64,000 nucleotides of DNA from Scleromitrula shiraiana (taxonomy: Eukaryota; Ascomycota; Leotiomycetes; Helotiales; Sclerotiniaceae), in the NCBI GenBank assembly GCA_028455995.1, contig JABELC010000007.1, forward strand, positions 2,221,478 through 2,285,477. Direction: 5' to 3'. Shown here in pieces: positions 33,883 to 45,079 of this stretch. Position numbers and translations under genes: made by a program. A model generated the notes under the pieces. The model saw only the letters and a program-made list of their open reading frames with translations, was not told the DNA's origin and searched no databases. Within the stretch, counting starts at the first letter, position 1; each line of letters starts with the position of its first letter.

Positions 33883-36375
33883 ATGCAGGATTCTCAGTCA
33901 ACAAATCAACAGAATGGTGGATCTGGTGGACCAACTACTCGACCTTTCGGACACGCTTCAAAACCTTCAAGTAGTGATACTGGTTTCTCACATGGCGCAT
34001 ATTCTTCGAATCAATTTTCTATGGGTGGTTATGGTGATAGACATTCTCGCAGAGCTAACATTCCTTCAATAAATACACAAATAATGGGTCAACAAGGACA
34101 AAATGAAATGGCAACACCGGGTACAGCTTTTGATATGCAGTTTACACCTTTGCTACCATCGCAGCTTCTTCTTGGAAGTCCTTTCCAACCGGGAACTCCT
34201 TCCGCGTTCCAAAGTCCTCAATTTCAAAACTACGCAGCTTTTCAACAACAAAATAATCAACAACCTCAAAGTCCAACTGGACCTATGTCTCCTCAACTTT
34301 ATCAAAGTTTGGTTTCTCCTTCGGCATATGGCGCACCTCAATTTTATAATCCACAATCACCAACTGGAGGATTTGCTTCGATGAATAATCAAATGCAAAA
34401 TATGAATATTGCGCCATCTTCGCCAGTACAAATGTCACCAGGAATGGTTTCAGGTACAAGCAGAACGGTTTATCTTGGAAATATCCCGCCCGAGACATCT
34501 GCGGAGGAAATTTTGGGACATGTTCGAAGTGGACAAATTGAATCTGTTAGACTTCTACCAGATAAGAATTGCGCTTTTATCTCTTTCTTGGATGGAAGTT
34601 CTGCCACTCATTTCCATTCGGATGCTATTTTGAAGAAACTTTCAATTCGTGGACAGGATATTAAGGTTGGGTGGGGAAAGCCATCTCAAGTACCAACATC
34701 TGTTGCTCTAGCAGTTCAACAATCTGGTGCATCTAGAAATGTTTACCTTGGAAATCTTGGAGAAGAGGTCACCGAGGATGAATTGCGCGAGGATCTTGTG
34801 AAATTCGGTCCAATTGATACAGTGAAAATTGTTCGAGAAAAAGCAATTGGTTTTGTTCATTTCTTATCAATTGGAAATGCTATCAAGGCCGTTTCTCAAT
34901 TACCTCAAGAAGCAAAGTGGCAATCGCCAAGACGTGTGTACTACGGAAAGGATCGTTGTGCATATGTTTCCAAAACTCAACAACAAAATGCAGCTCAATA
35001 TCTTGGTATCGCTCCAGGGTATGCTCATGTTCTTAATGGTGCTGATCGAGATTTGATCTCGAATGCTTTGGCACAACAATCAGTTGCTGCTGCTGCTGTC
35101 GCGACAACCGCTGGAGGAATTAATAACCTTGGAAACCGTACAGTCTATTTGGGTAACATTCATCCAGAAACTACACTTGAGGAGATTTGCAATGTTGTTA
35201 GAGGTGGTCTCTTACATCACATTCGATACATTCCTGATAAACATATCTGTTTCGTTACATTCATCGATCCTACTTCCGCAGCTTCTTTCTACGCTTTAAG
35301 TAATTTGCAAGGTTTAATGATTCATAATAGAAGATTAAAAATTGGATGGGGAAAACATTCTGGTGCACTTCCCGCTGCAATTGCTCTTGCTGTTAGTGGT
35401 GGAGCTTCAAGAAATGTTTACATTGGTAATTTGGATGAAACATGGACAGAAGAAAGACTTAGACAAGATTTCTCTGAATATGGTGAAATTGAATTGATCA
35501 ATGCTCTTCGGGAGAAGAGTTGTGCATTTGTTAACTTCACAAACATTGCAAATGCTATCAAGGCTATTGAAGCTGTTAGAGGGAAAGAAGAATATCGTAG
35601 ATTCAAGGTTAACTTTGGTAAGGATAGATGTGGAAATCCTCCTCGTCAAGTTCAACAACCTCAACAATCTCCACGTGGTGATGGTGTTAATTCACCACCT
35701 CATTCTGGTGGTCTTCAACCAAGTCAAAATGGTTCTTCTCCAACTGGATCAGTTGCACCAGGTTCAATCAATGGTGGATCCAACTCCAATTCAAACTTTC
35801 AACAAGGTTCTACTCCATCTACTATCCTTAATGCCGGTAGTAACAACCCACTCACTATGTACTTAAACCAAGTATCCCAACAAGCTCAACAACAACAACA
35901 AAACCTCGACCCATATTCCGTTGCTGCTCTTCAACAACAACAGCAACAAGTTCTCGCTGCTCAACAGGCTGCGTTGTATGGAACTGGAAGCGGCAATTTA
36001 GATGCTCTTGATATCCAACAACCCCAATCTATGGGCCATTCTTCGAGCGCTAGCACCAGTAACGTCAATGGATATCAAAATTCTTCCACCGCTGCTTCTT
36101 CGGCTACGACGATGAATGGACTGCTAGCTCCAGCGAGAGGATCCCATAGTCGAGCAGTCTCGTTGCCAGTTTTTGCGGGACCGGAGAGTCAAAATGGAAA
36201 TGGAATGGGTAATGGGGAGGTCGGGAGTGGCAGAGGAAGGGGTCATCAGTATCAGGCTAGTTTTTCGGGAGGACTTGGGAATGGTAATGGTGGGTTTGGG
36301 GGGTATGGGCTTTCGATTCAGGATGGGCATGGGTTGAATGGGTGGGCGGAGGAGGAGGGAGTTGTGGGGAATTGA
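33883..36375 (+). CDS. nrd1: Nrd1-type RNA-binding protein with four RRMs
   Basis: An intronless frame of 830 residues from ATG 33883 (MQDSQSTNQQNGG). The frame is open further upstream, but without another ATG. After a Gln/Asn/Pro/Ser-rich N-terminus come four RNA-recognition motifs: about 195-268 (RTVYLGNIPPETSAEEIL), 284-365 (RNVYLGNLGEEVTEDEL), 417-492 (RTVYLGNIHPETTLEEI) and 509-588 (RNVYIGNLDETWTEERL), each with a recognisable RNP2 and RNP1. The C-terminus has poly-Gln (QQAQQQQQ, LQQQQQQ) and Ser/Gly-rich sequence. This order is diagnostic of fission yeast Nrd1/Msa2 (negative regulator of differentiation 1), a cytoplasmic mRNA-binding protein that restrains sexual differentiation and affects cytokinesis; in filamentous fungi the role is inferred. 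Low-complexity tails suggest granule-forming behaviour. Confidence 0.95.
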   Translation: MQDSQSTNQQNGGSGGPTTRPFGHASKPSSSDTGFSHGAYSSNQFSMGGYGDRHSRRANIPSINTQIMGQQGQNEMATPGTAFDMQFTPLLPSQLLLGSPFQPGTPSAFQSPQFQNYAAFQQQNNQQPQSPTGPMSPQLYQSLVSPSAYGAPQFYNPQSPTGGFASMNNQMQNMNIAPSSPVQMSPGMVSGTSRTVYLGNIPPETSAEEILGHVRSGQIESVRLLPDKNCAFISFLDGSSATHFHSDAILKKLSIRGQDIKVGWGKPSQVPTSVALAVQQSGASRNVYLGNLGEEVTEDELREDLVKFGPIDTVKIVREKAIGFVHFLSIGNAIKAVSQLPQEAKWQSPRRVYYGKDRCAYVSKTQQQNAAQYLGIAPGYAHVLNGADRDLISNALAQQSVAAAAVATTAGGINNLGNRTVYLGNIHPETTLEEICNVVRGGLLHHIRYIPDKHICFVTFIDPTSAASFYALSNLQGLMIHNRRLKIGWGKHSGALPAAIALAVSGGASRNVYIGNLDETWTEERLRQDFSEYGEIELINALREKSCAFVNFTNIANAIKAIEAVRGKEEYRRFKVNFGKDRCGNPPRQVQQPQQSPRGDGVNSPPHSGGLQPSQNGSSPTGSVAPGSINGGSNSNSNFQQGSTPSTILNAGSNNPLTMYLNQVSQQAQQQQQNLDPYSVAALQQQQQQVLAAQQAALYGTGSGNLDALDIQQPQSMGHSSSASTSNVNGYQNSSTAASSATTMNGLLAPARGSHSRAVSLPVFAGPESQNGNGMGNGEVGSGRGRGHQYQASFSGGLGNGNGGFGGYGLSIQDGHGLNGWAEEEGVVGN

Positions 36376-37075
36376 AACTAGGATGGAGTGGGATTTGAAT
36401 GAAATTGGAAATTGGGGATTCAGGGGGTTCAGGGGGTTCTGTTTTCTGACTTCTTACGGGACTGTAGGGATAGGTGGGTGGAAGGAGATTGGTTGGAGGG
36501 GAGGGGAGGGGATATGGGAGAACTTTCATGGAAATATCTATCGTATCGGGGAATCTTAATCGCTGGCTACTACTGCTACTACTATTACTATTACTATTAC
36601 TACTTCTCTTTCTTTTTCTTTTTTTTTTTTGCTAAAAAAACTGTTATCTATTTTGCATGCATGGAAAAAAAGGGGAAATATCTATCTATCTACTAGTATC
36701 TATCTATCGTGTTGTAATACATTGTTCTTTTTTTTATCTAAATCGGAAAAATTCTTCAAGTTTTATATTACATTATATTATATTATATTATCATGATGAT
36801 GTAGTACTACTAGTAGTATTTGGTTTTGCTTCCTTCACCTGCCAGTGTGCTTCACCTGTGCTTCATCTGTCCTTTTTTGAGAAATATTTTCTTGACTTGA
36901 CTTGACTTGCTTGTACTTCATACTAGTATATTTATTTTGTTATTTGTATTGAAGTTGTTATTTTGTTATTTGTTATTTATTATTTATTTTCCGAGTCTTT
37001 TTCTTTTTCTCTTTTGAGAAGAAAGAATGTTTGCTACTAGTAACTTGAATGTTTATTTTTCTTTCGATTCAAGTT

Positions 37076-37110
<35 letters not shown>

Positions 37111-37170
37111 TATTCACCGATTTCTTGTTTTTTTTGGGGGGGGGGGTTATTTAGTTGATGGGTTGATTGT
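36376..37170. other. 3' region of Nrd1
   Basis: CTACTA/TTACTA and CTATCTAT microsatellites, a GATGATG stretch, and a (TTTA)n run near 37075-37110. No gene. Confidence 0.5.
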
Positions 37171-37493
37171 TATTGGTATCGGTATTGGTATCGGTATTGG
37201 TATTGGTATTGGTATTGGTATTGGTATTGGTATTGGTATTGGTATTGGTATTGGTATTGGTATTGGTATTAGTATTGGTATTGGTATTGGTATTGGTATT
37301 GGTATTGGTATTGGTATTGGTATTGGTATTGGTATTGGTATTGGTATTGGTATTGGTATTGGTATTGGTATTGGTATTAGTATTGGTATTGGTATTGGTA
37401 TTGGTATTGGTATTGGTATTGGTATTGGTATTGGTATTGGTATTGGTATTGGTATTGGTATTGGTATTGGTATTGGTATTGGTATTGGTATTG
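37171..37493. repeat. Hexanucleotide array (TATTGG)n, about 54 copies
   Basis: A nearly perfect tandem array. Variant units are TATCGG (two, at the left edge) and TATTAG (37267-37272 and 37375-37380). In the three frames it reads as Gly-Ile, Leu-Val or similar dipeptide runs, and Asn-Thr on the minus strand, so the apparent ORFs across it are artefacts. The unit differs from telomeric TTAGGG but is likewise G/T-rich on one strand. Confidence 0.95.
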
Positions 37494-38539
37494 AGATTTT
37501 TGAATCGTTGGGTGCTTTTTGGGGGGTTGGGCTTGAGGGATGAGGGGGAGGGGGAGGGGGAGGGAGAGGGGGAAGGAGGGAGGGAGATGGAAAGGGGATG
37601 GACTCGTTTTATTCTGTCTTTTATTGGATGGGATGGGATGGGATAGGATGGGATAGGATTTATATAAGGTGGGAGGGGTAATACGTGGATGGATGGATGG
37701 ATAGATGGATCGATATTTATTGATTGAGTGATATTTATTGTTTGAGTGCGAGTGCGAGGGGTGAGAAAGGGGAGAAGAGGAAGGAGGACCGACGGCACTA
37801 GTACTGTAGTGCTGGTAGATTCAAGTTGGATTAATAGTATTGATAGCATTAAGATTGATATGAAAAGATTATACCAAACATAGCTGTTAGTTTTTTTGGG
37901 TTGTGCGTGATACTGGATAGATATTTGTGAGTTGTGTGGTGTGTGTGTTTTTGTGTGTGTATGCATTAGTTGTGTATGACGTGATGTTTGTTCCACCTTG
38001 TAATGAAGAATATCGGCATGGATTGATTTATTTATCTTGTCTGATTGCATCTGATTAGATTTACTTGTAGACTAGTGGAATGATGAAGCAAATACGTAGA
38101 AAAAAAGATGGGAGGATAATAAATAGAATACAATGAGACGATCAATAAGGCAAATAGATTTCTTGTTCGCGAAATAAATGGGTGGGCAGATGGGTAGATG
38201 GATATATGCATGCACATTAAGGATACCTTTGGATGGGAAAAGGGATGAATCTAAGATTTGAGGAGGTGGGAATTAGGAGATAAAAGAATAGAAAAAGTCG
38301 TTAAGAGTGGCAAGGAGAAGGATTCAAATAGTGTAGAGGGAATAGAGAAGAAGGATATTGAAGGAGGGCGAAGGGTATGTATGCTGATAGATAGCTGGGT
38401 GGGTGGATGGATGGATGAGAGGAGGGTGTATTAGATAATTTGAATGGGTTTCGGCGGTTGACGTTCAGATAAATACATAGAAAGGTAATTGATTGTGTGA
38501 GATGGCTGGTTAGCTGTTCGACTGTACAAGTTGAAGTTA
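37494..38539. other. Intergenic with G-rich purine tract at 37540-37590
   Basis: A run of GGGGGA/GGGAG blocks directly follows the hexamer array, capable in principle of G-quadruplex formation. GGATG and ATGGATGG repeats follow. No gene. Confidence 0.5.
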
Positions 38540-39067
38540 TTAATGGCTATTTATTTCTTTTCTTGAGGGATTTCCAAATTTCATGTCGACAGAACAGAGA
38601 TGGGCATCCGCCGGGTGATACCCCGGATAACCTGGGGTACTACCCGCGGTTATTGTACCCAGCTCAAGGTCGACGTGTAAGGTACGGGTGCTCATCACTG
38701 CGATGAATAAGATGAAGTGGAATGGATAGATGGCTGTTTGTCGATTCAAGGGGTGAGTGACGCGGAAAAGGGAATTTATGGGTTGTATGAGGTTATGGAG
38801 GTTTGTTGATGTGAGGAACGCATGGATAGATGCCGAAGGAAGGATGTATTGTTCCATGGAATATAGCGTATTATGAGGTCTAGACGTTAAAGACTGCAGT
38901 AGTTGGGTGAAATTTAAGGTCAGATGAAGTGGAATGAGGTGAGGAGGGACAAATGAGAGGGTACAAGAGAAGGAAAAAAGAATTGAATCGACGGGGGGTA
39001 TGGAAAGATTCAATATAAAACAATTGTATCTGTGAATATTGATAGTAAAAGGTGATGATAAAATCAT
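38540..39067 (-). other. Unassigned ORF with a GC-rich segment at 38580-38700
   Basis: A 175-codon frame from ATG 39067. Only the last ~50 codons (MSTRTLHVDLELGTITAGST onward, from ATG 38707) lie in locally GC-rich, more complex sequence; the first part is Ser/Leu-rich read-through. The segment has small palindromes (CCGGGTGATACCCCGG) and GTCGAC at both edges (near 38584 and 38671). No family is recognised. It could be a short gene, an exon or a structured RNA; evidence is weak. Confidence 0.25.
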
Positions 39068-40305
39068 TCAGTAAAAACTTTGAGATTGTTTTATAAATTT
39101 TCGTTCTTTATTTTATAGATATCAATGAGTAGAACAGTCAATCATTGCTGCGCTTCGTGAGTGTACATTTCTTCAGATCGGATCATTCTTACAGTATACT
39201 TTGGAAGATATCATCACTTTAGTCGTATATTTGGATTGGAAAGTTCTGGTGTATATCTTGCTTTTATATCCTATCTTAACTTCATGTTCAATTAAATATT
39301 ATAGTTGTGCTGTGAATCACAATGATGATTATTATATCTTCAGATATGTTATCACGTACAGATTGGTGTAATTTAGCCGAGAAAGGGGGAATGAACTTGC
39401 TCACATTCGTATGAGACTACTGAAGGGACCTACAATTTGGTACAGGAGAATTACAATACTTCATCCAAAGTGTTTAAGATAATGACATTAGACATTCATC
39501 GTTTTTTCCGTAGATTACCATGATTCTTTCCAACCATGGTAGCAGTCTATTGAATTCTCGATGGAATTCGTAGTTTAAACTCGAATCATACCGCTGTAAA
39601 GACCTAATTCTATTTCCAACAACAATGAACATTCTTTCTCCAACAATACAATTTTCTGAAAGCTGATATGCCCGTTGAGGTTTCAATTGAATGAATTTAC
39701 TTTCTGATGCGTTCCAGGAATCTTCTCGCTGATGTTGGTTTGGGTTATGAATTCTTTTTGCCTTGAAATCATAATCCTCATCTCAAAATAATTACTCAGA
39801 CGTATTCTAAACCTTTCCAGAACTACATTAGTGAATACTTATTCCAAGATCAGGATTATTCATATCTAATCCAAACAGTCGAATGTTTTCTTTCCAGAAT
39901 TTTCATTCAATTCTGTTCAAGAAATTTCCCTTTTCTGCCCGAAATTCTTATTATGTAAATCTAATCTGAAAAGAACTCTAATGTTGGTCTCAAAAATAGG
40001 TAAAGTTTAAATGCGTACGTTTTTCCAAGCTAAGAGTCATATTGCCGTATAAATGCTGTAGATTTACCCCCGTTTTTGCTAGGAAAAAAAGAAGAAATGC
40101 TTACCGTGATACCGTACAGTTCGAGAACCATCCCCGTATATTACTCGCTTAGTTCTACGGCAGCATGAAGTTTCTACTCTTCTGTAATGAGTAAATGGTA
40201 TAAAAAGGGAACCTCGAAATGGAATTACCCTTTTGATTTCTTTCATATCAACTCGAAACTGCAACAACTCGAAACTGCAACAACTCAGCATTGCGACCAG
40301 TCAAC
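39068..40305. other. Intergenic, no gene
   Basis: Ordinary AT-moderate sequence. A small duplicated stretch, CAACTCGAAACTG, occurs twice just before the next gene (about 40250-40280). Confidence 0.5.
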
Positions 40306-41577
40306 ATGGCAACAACTCACGACCTCGACATCAAAACATCACAAATAATCGAACTGGACGAATGGCAAGGATGGTCTTACAGAACTCACATTGTTGAGAT
40401 GGTTGATAATGCGATTGCGAGGGAACACCGTCAACATCTTGATGGCTGGGGAGTTGACCAACGAAACGAGTTTGTACGCAATCTAAAAACTCATTATGAG
40501 GCGTTTTTTTTGACTGCATCTGTGGCTCATCCGACCAATCGAAATTTGAGAGATTTTCGTGCAGATTACACATGGTGGCAAAATTGTAAGTATGATCGTC
40601 CATGTAATGAGATATTACTAACCAAATGTTTAGTTGGTGGTACGAACCGATTTCCATACCGTGTAAATCAGACAAGACCAGTTACGCCGCAAGATAACTC
40701 CGAAAACAATGTTGATAATAACGGAAACGGATCGTCTGGGAATGAACATGGCAACGATGCTAATGGACCAGCAAGACCTCAATCTGCCACAAATGGAGAA
40801 TCCCGTGCTCCCACACCCAATGACCCTGCCCGCCAACTCCGTGAGGTAATGGATTCGAGTCCTCAATATGCGCATTATCACCAAAATATCATGAACGTGA
40901 TTAACAAGGGCTGGAGACCAATACGAGTACTACCGATCCAAGATCTGAATGGCACTATGAACCTAATCATCTCTAACACTCATTATGCTATTTTGGCGCC
41001 ACCGAGGAAACAGTCGATTATTGCTGGCGTGGCTACCAATCCACGTCGAGATCGTGACCCTCAAGTTCATCTTAGGGAACCACATACATCGTCATACCGT
41101 TCAGCCTCAGCACCAAGAGCACCAAATCACCCTGAATTGGTTACCACAAGCCAAAATACCAATCACGGTATATCGAGATCTTCAACTGTGAGTCAAGGAT
41201 CGTCAAGCACTGTTGGCATGGCTACCAGACCACGTGGAAATAGCATGCCTGCCTCAATTAGACCTAAACTTCAATATGGCCCTGGGGAAACACAACCATC
41301 GCCAGCCGGCCCACACAACAATCGATATGCAGTCCCAAACTCTGCAGCACAACATAAGACCAGAATTGAGCAGGAGTCCCGACGAAAAGTATCTTCAATT
41401 CATGATCGAGCCAGCCAGGGAGGGAATGCAATGACACCAATTAGCATTAGCAGTGATGATGATAAGGATGAGATAACCCCGGAACCAAGCAGTGGATGCC
41501 CAAAGAGAATAATTAACGATATTGACGAAGCCGCCAAGGAAGCAGGAGTTGTTATCAAGAAGGGGAGATTGGAGTAG
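40306..41577 (+). CDS. Lineage-specific protein with a SUMO-interacting-motif-like acidic patch
   Basis: A single exon of 423 residues from ATG 40306. The N-terminal ~110 residues (DLDIKTSQIIELDEWQGWSY .. FRADYTWWQNCKYDRPCNEI) look folded and are rich in Trp and Tyr. The middle is Asn/Gly/Ser/Pro-rich and disordered, with a second ordered patch (HYHQNIMNVINKGWRPIRVL, about 195-215). Near the C-terminus, PISISSDDDKDE is a hydrophobic triplet followed by Ser-Ser-Asp-Asp-Asp, the form of a phospho-SIM; the tail is KEAGVVIKKGRLE. There is no signal peptide or membrane segment. I do not recognise the family. A nuclear, SUMO-linked role is speculation from the motif alone. Confidence 0.8.
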   Translation: MATTHDLDIKTSQIIELDEWQGWSYRTHIVEMVDNAIAREHRQHLDGWGVDQRNEFVRNLKTHYEAFFLTASVAHPTNRNLRDFRADYTWWQNCKYDRPCNEILLTKCLVGGTNRFPYRVNQTRPVTPQDNSENNVDNNGNGSSGNEHGNDANGPARPQSATNGESRAPTPNDPARQLREVMDSSPQYAHYHQNIMNVINKGWRPIRVLPIQDLNGTMNLIISNTHYAILAPPRKQSIIAGVATNPRRDRDPQVHLREPHTSSYRSASAPRAPNHPELVTTSQNTNHGISRSSTVSQGSSSTVGMATRPRGNSMPASIRPKLQYGPGETQPSPAGPHNNRYAVPNSAAQHKTRIEQESRRKVSSIHDRASQGGNAMTPISISSDDDKDEITPEPSSGCPKRIINDIDEAAKEAGVVIKKGRLE

Positions 41578-42711
41578 GGCGGTGTGAAATGAGTGGGGAT
41601 GATAGAGATAGCGGCGGTAAACGAGATGTTGAGTCCCATACTTTTGGGAAACAAACTAATGATTTTGATGGTTCTTTTGATATTTTCTTATGTCAGCGAT
41701 GTGGTTGGGGCAACGCAATGCATGCAATGTTTTACCTCACTTGATAATTGCGGAGTCAGTCAGTCGGTCACAAAAGCACTGACTAACTAACTTATCTCAT
41801 CTAATCTTGGCTTGCGTGGACTTCAACTCTACTGTTGGTCATGATTATCTGTGCATACGAAAGACCGAGTACGTATGATTGATTGATTTAAGGGCTTTGT
41901 TAGTTACAATACCGGGGGTTTTACTGTGAAGAAAAGGAAGGCTGTGCTATTTGATACTGAATTGGGTTTTGAGAGGAAGTCATGCTTCTGCTTCGATGGA
42001 CTTACTGTAGGGGAAGACCCTATCTAACATAGTGTGGTATCAATCCAGTCCATAGATAACAATCTAATACCATTCTTCACATGTTTCGGGTCAACTGTAC
42101 CCCACGTATACTCTATATCGTAAATACCTAGGTATCTATCCTATGCCGGTGCATGATTTTCGAGACGAAATGCGGGGTAAGATACGTGACTCTATCTCCC
42201 TCGTGTTCAGGAAGATCCCCGAAGACTAATACCGGTAAAGTTATGCGTCATTCAAATAATTTTCTTACAAATCTCTTCAACAAGTTTCGAGTAACTCTTG
42301 GTATTCAACCGCAAGAATAATAAATAGCATATCTAACACAACTCAGCCTCGCACCGTTCGAACGTCAAAATTAAATGATACGCGCGTATGACGATGGAGG
42401 AAAAAGAAAGGGTTTAAATCGATCGAACCTCGTATGAAGATTAGTTAGATTCGTAACCTAAGAAAATTCGTCAAAAGTAGATTGAAATAGATATGGACTT
42501 ACGGAAACCGAATGAAAATTCCGGAACTGAACCCTCTTTTTTAGAAAAATATACTCCACTATCTTTGCCACCTGGACATGTTGGACATGTTGGACGGCCT
42601 GGACCTCTTTATTCTATTTCCTATTCTAGTAATAGTGACTCTTCTTCATACCGTTTTAGTGGATTTCTCGCATGACTCTTTTATGCTAGATGAGATGGAT
42701 GGTGCGAGATT

Positions 42712-42746
<35 letters not shown>

Positions 42747-43483
42747 AGAAAAGAAAAAAAAAATTATATATATATATATTATTTCATGATAATATGATTT
42801 TTTTTCTCGTATGATGTATGCCAATATCTCGTTTGCTTAGTTAGTGACAATACCGGTAGCCCAGTTACTGGTATGAATCCTATTATTCTGAAAAGGGGGT
42901 TCAGTTGGTTCTAGATTGGCGTTTATTCCCCTGACCCTAAAATGATAACGACCGAATCCTTTCAAACCCCAAACCACATTTTGATATCAGATACAGTAAG
43001 ATTGAAAGTTGATTATGATTGGATTGATTCACCATAGTATGATTTAAGGATCTCAATTCAAATCTCACTTAATTCAAATCTCACACAAATTCAATTTGAA
43101 AATGCAAATCTATTCGGTCAGCAAAAATTTCCGGAGCCGAACAGGGCTGACAAAAAATATACCATGTAAGCCATATGTGCTGCTTGTGCTTGTGTTTGTG
43201 TTTTGGCACTGTTTGCTTCGCCACAAACCTTGTCTGGTAGTAAACGCAAGGACATCAATAATCAACGGTTGGAGCCTGAGAGAAAGAAAAGAAAAGAAAA
43301 GGAAAGAAAAGGAAAGAAAAAAATAAAATAAAAAAAGACAGATACTAGTACTAATAAAAAGAAAAAAGAATATACTAGTATATTAAATTAATTTTATGTT
43401 CTACTTGAGTAATAATTTTTATAAGTCTAAAAAGTCTTCAAGAATTTTAACTTGAGCTACTAAATATTAATTAATACTAATAC

Positions 43484-43523
<40 letters not shown>

Positions 43524-43954
43524 AATATTAATAATAATACTAATACTAATACTTTGAGTTTTTACTACTAGTACTACAAATATACATACTATTAGTAACT
43601 ATTAGTAACCATGGAACACCCTGCCAGTGGAAGCCTGAGAACCATAAGATCTTACAATATATAGCATCATGATCATGATCATATCATACTTTCCCCCATT
43701 ATCAATTATTAATCGAAATAATAAAATAGGTACACATATTGGTACATATATTGGTACCACCTACTTCATCAATATATTTTTTTTATTTCTTTTTCTTGTC
43801 CTAAATCCTGAAATAACATCAAGACTTTCTCCTTCTAGTACGCATTCAGATTCCAGTTCATTTCTTATTCTTACATCATTATACAAACAAACATATACTA
43901 GTACTTTAGATTTATATTACTACTAAAATCAATCATACAAATAAAATAACAATT
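41578..43954. other. Intergenic; A31 tract and AAT microsatellite
   Basis: It contains an uninterrupted A tract at 42713-42743, GAAAA repeats near 43285-43330, and an (AAT)n run near 43482-43520 inside AT-rich DNA with ACTAGTA words (43340-43600). Short ORFs at 42493-42814 and 43096-43326 show no motif. Confidence 0.5.
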
Positions 43955-45079
43955 ATGGATACTTTGGAGCTGTTAAGGCAACTCGAAAAAGAGAACAATT
44001 CAAAAAATAATTCAGCAGGTAAAGGAAAGCCGAAGCCAGCACCAAGGTCGAGGGTAGCTTCTAGAGCAAATTCAACAAAATCAAGATCATCTTCTGTTCA
44101 ATCGTAAGTGCCACGGTATGGTTATTTCCTGTATAACAATCAAGAAAACTAACAGACATATATACATAGACATGCACCCCCTCCCCTCAATTCTCGACCA
44201 TCGACCTCACCAGGCCCAGCCGTATCACCACATTCACCACGCAACGCACTTGGTAGATCCTCACGATCGACTGCCAATACTCCCCGCAATTCCGGCGAAT
44301 TCACTGAGAGATCACCATCTCAAGGACCTGGATCACGACGGATCTCATTTGCGGAACCTCGAAAACCTCCTCAGAGGTCAGTAACTATTTATGCAAAGAA
44401 AAAATCGTTGGCAGCTGGATTTCCAAAGATAACCAAAATGAATAAATATCCTTTACATGATTGGGAATGGGAGAAGTTTAATAAGGAACTATTAGAGGTA
44501 CTCGAAGTAGAGGGAATGTCGACATGGAAGTGGCATATGAAAAAGAATAAAATTCGGAGGGATATTAAACGCGACTTGGATTTCGGCGGAGAGATCAAAT
44601 CTCAAATAAACATATGGAACAAATCGTTTAAGAAGCGTGGATTTACAATTTCATTGGAATTACCGGATGAGGATGGTGCTTATATCGACCCAGAAGCTGA
44701 TGAAGAGGAAATTAAAGAAGCCAAGAAGAATTCCAAGAAATATCGACTGATCCTTCGACCTGGACATTCTTCTTCTGTATCAGTTTATTCTCGCAACAGT
44801 TTAGCAGAATCAGTATCGAGAGAAGCGAACGCCAAACGACAATTGGATGACGAGCTTGAGTCTCGGGTCAACGCAAGTTTCCCTCTGGCTTCTATTGATG
44901 CCAATGTACATATACCGGCAAATGCTGCAGATCATCTGCTAGAGTCAGATGATGATGAGGAAACACCAAATAATCCATCCGGGGACCAAATACCTGTGAT
45001 CGAAGTTACGAAACACGATTCGCCCATGAATGGAACAAAAGTAGGAGGAGGGCAGGAAAATGGAGATTTGAAGGCGTAG
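43955..45079 (+). CDS. Uncharacterised basic, Ser/Pro-rich protein
   Basis: Two exons, 43955-44103 and 44170-45079, with a 66-nt GTAAGT..CATAG intron, give 352 residues. Residues 1-110 are basic and Ser/Pro-rich with several R-x-x-S sites (RSRVASRANSTKSRSSS; GSRRISFAEP). From about 130 a predicted globular region is seen: FPKITKMNKYPLHDWEWEKF, then KWHMKKNKIRRDIKRDLDFG and SFKKRGFTISLELPDEDGAY. The C-terminal third is acidic and disordered. There is no membrane segment or signal peptide, and I do not recognise the domain. A start at 43955 is chosen because the exon begins with a leucine-rich amphipathic MDTLELLRQLEKE and splices in frame. Confidence 0.75.

Noticed and set aside
37049..38050. 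Long ORFs of Gly-Ile, Leu-Val and Asn-Thr dipeptides on both strands
   Set aside because: They are read-through of the TATTGG hexamer array, which has no stop in any of several frames.
42713..42743. A31 tract as a retroposed poly-A tail
   Set aside because: No upstream coding remnant and no target-site duplication are visible; treated as a simple repeat.
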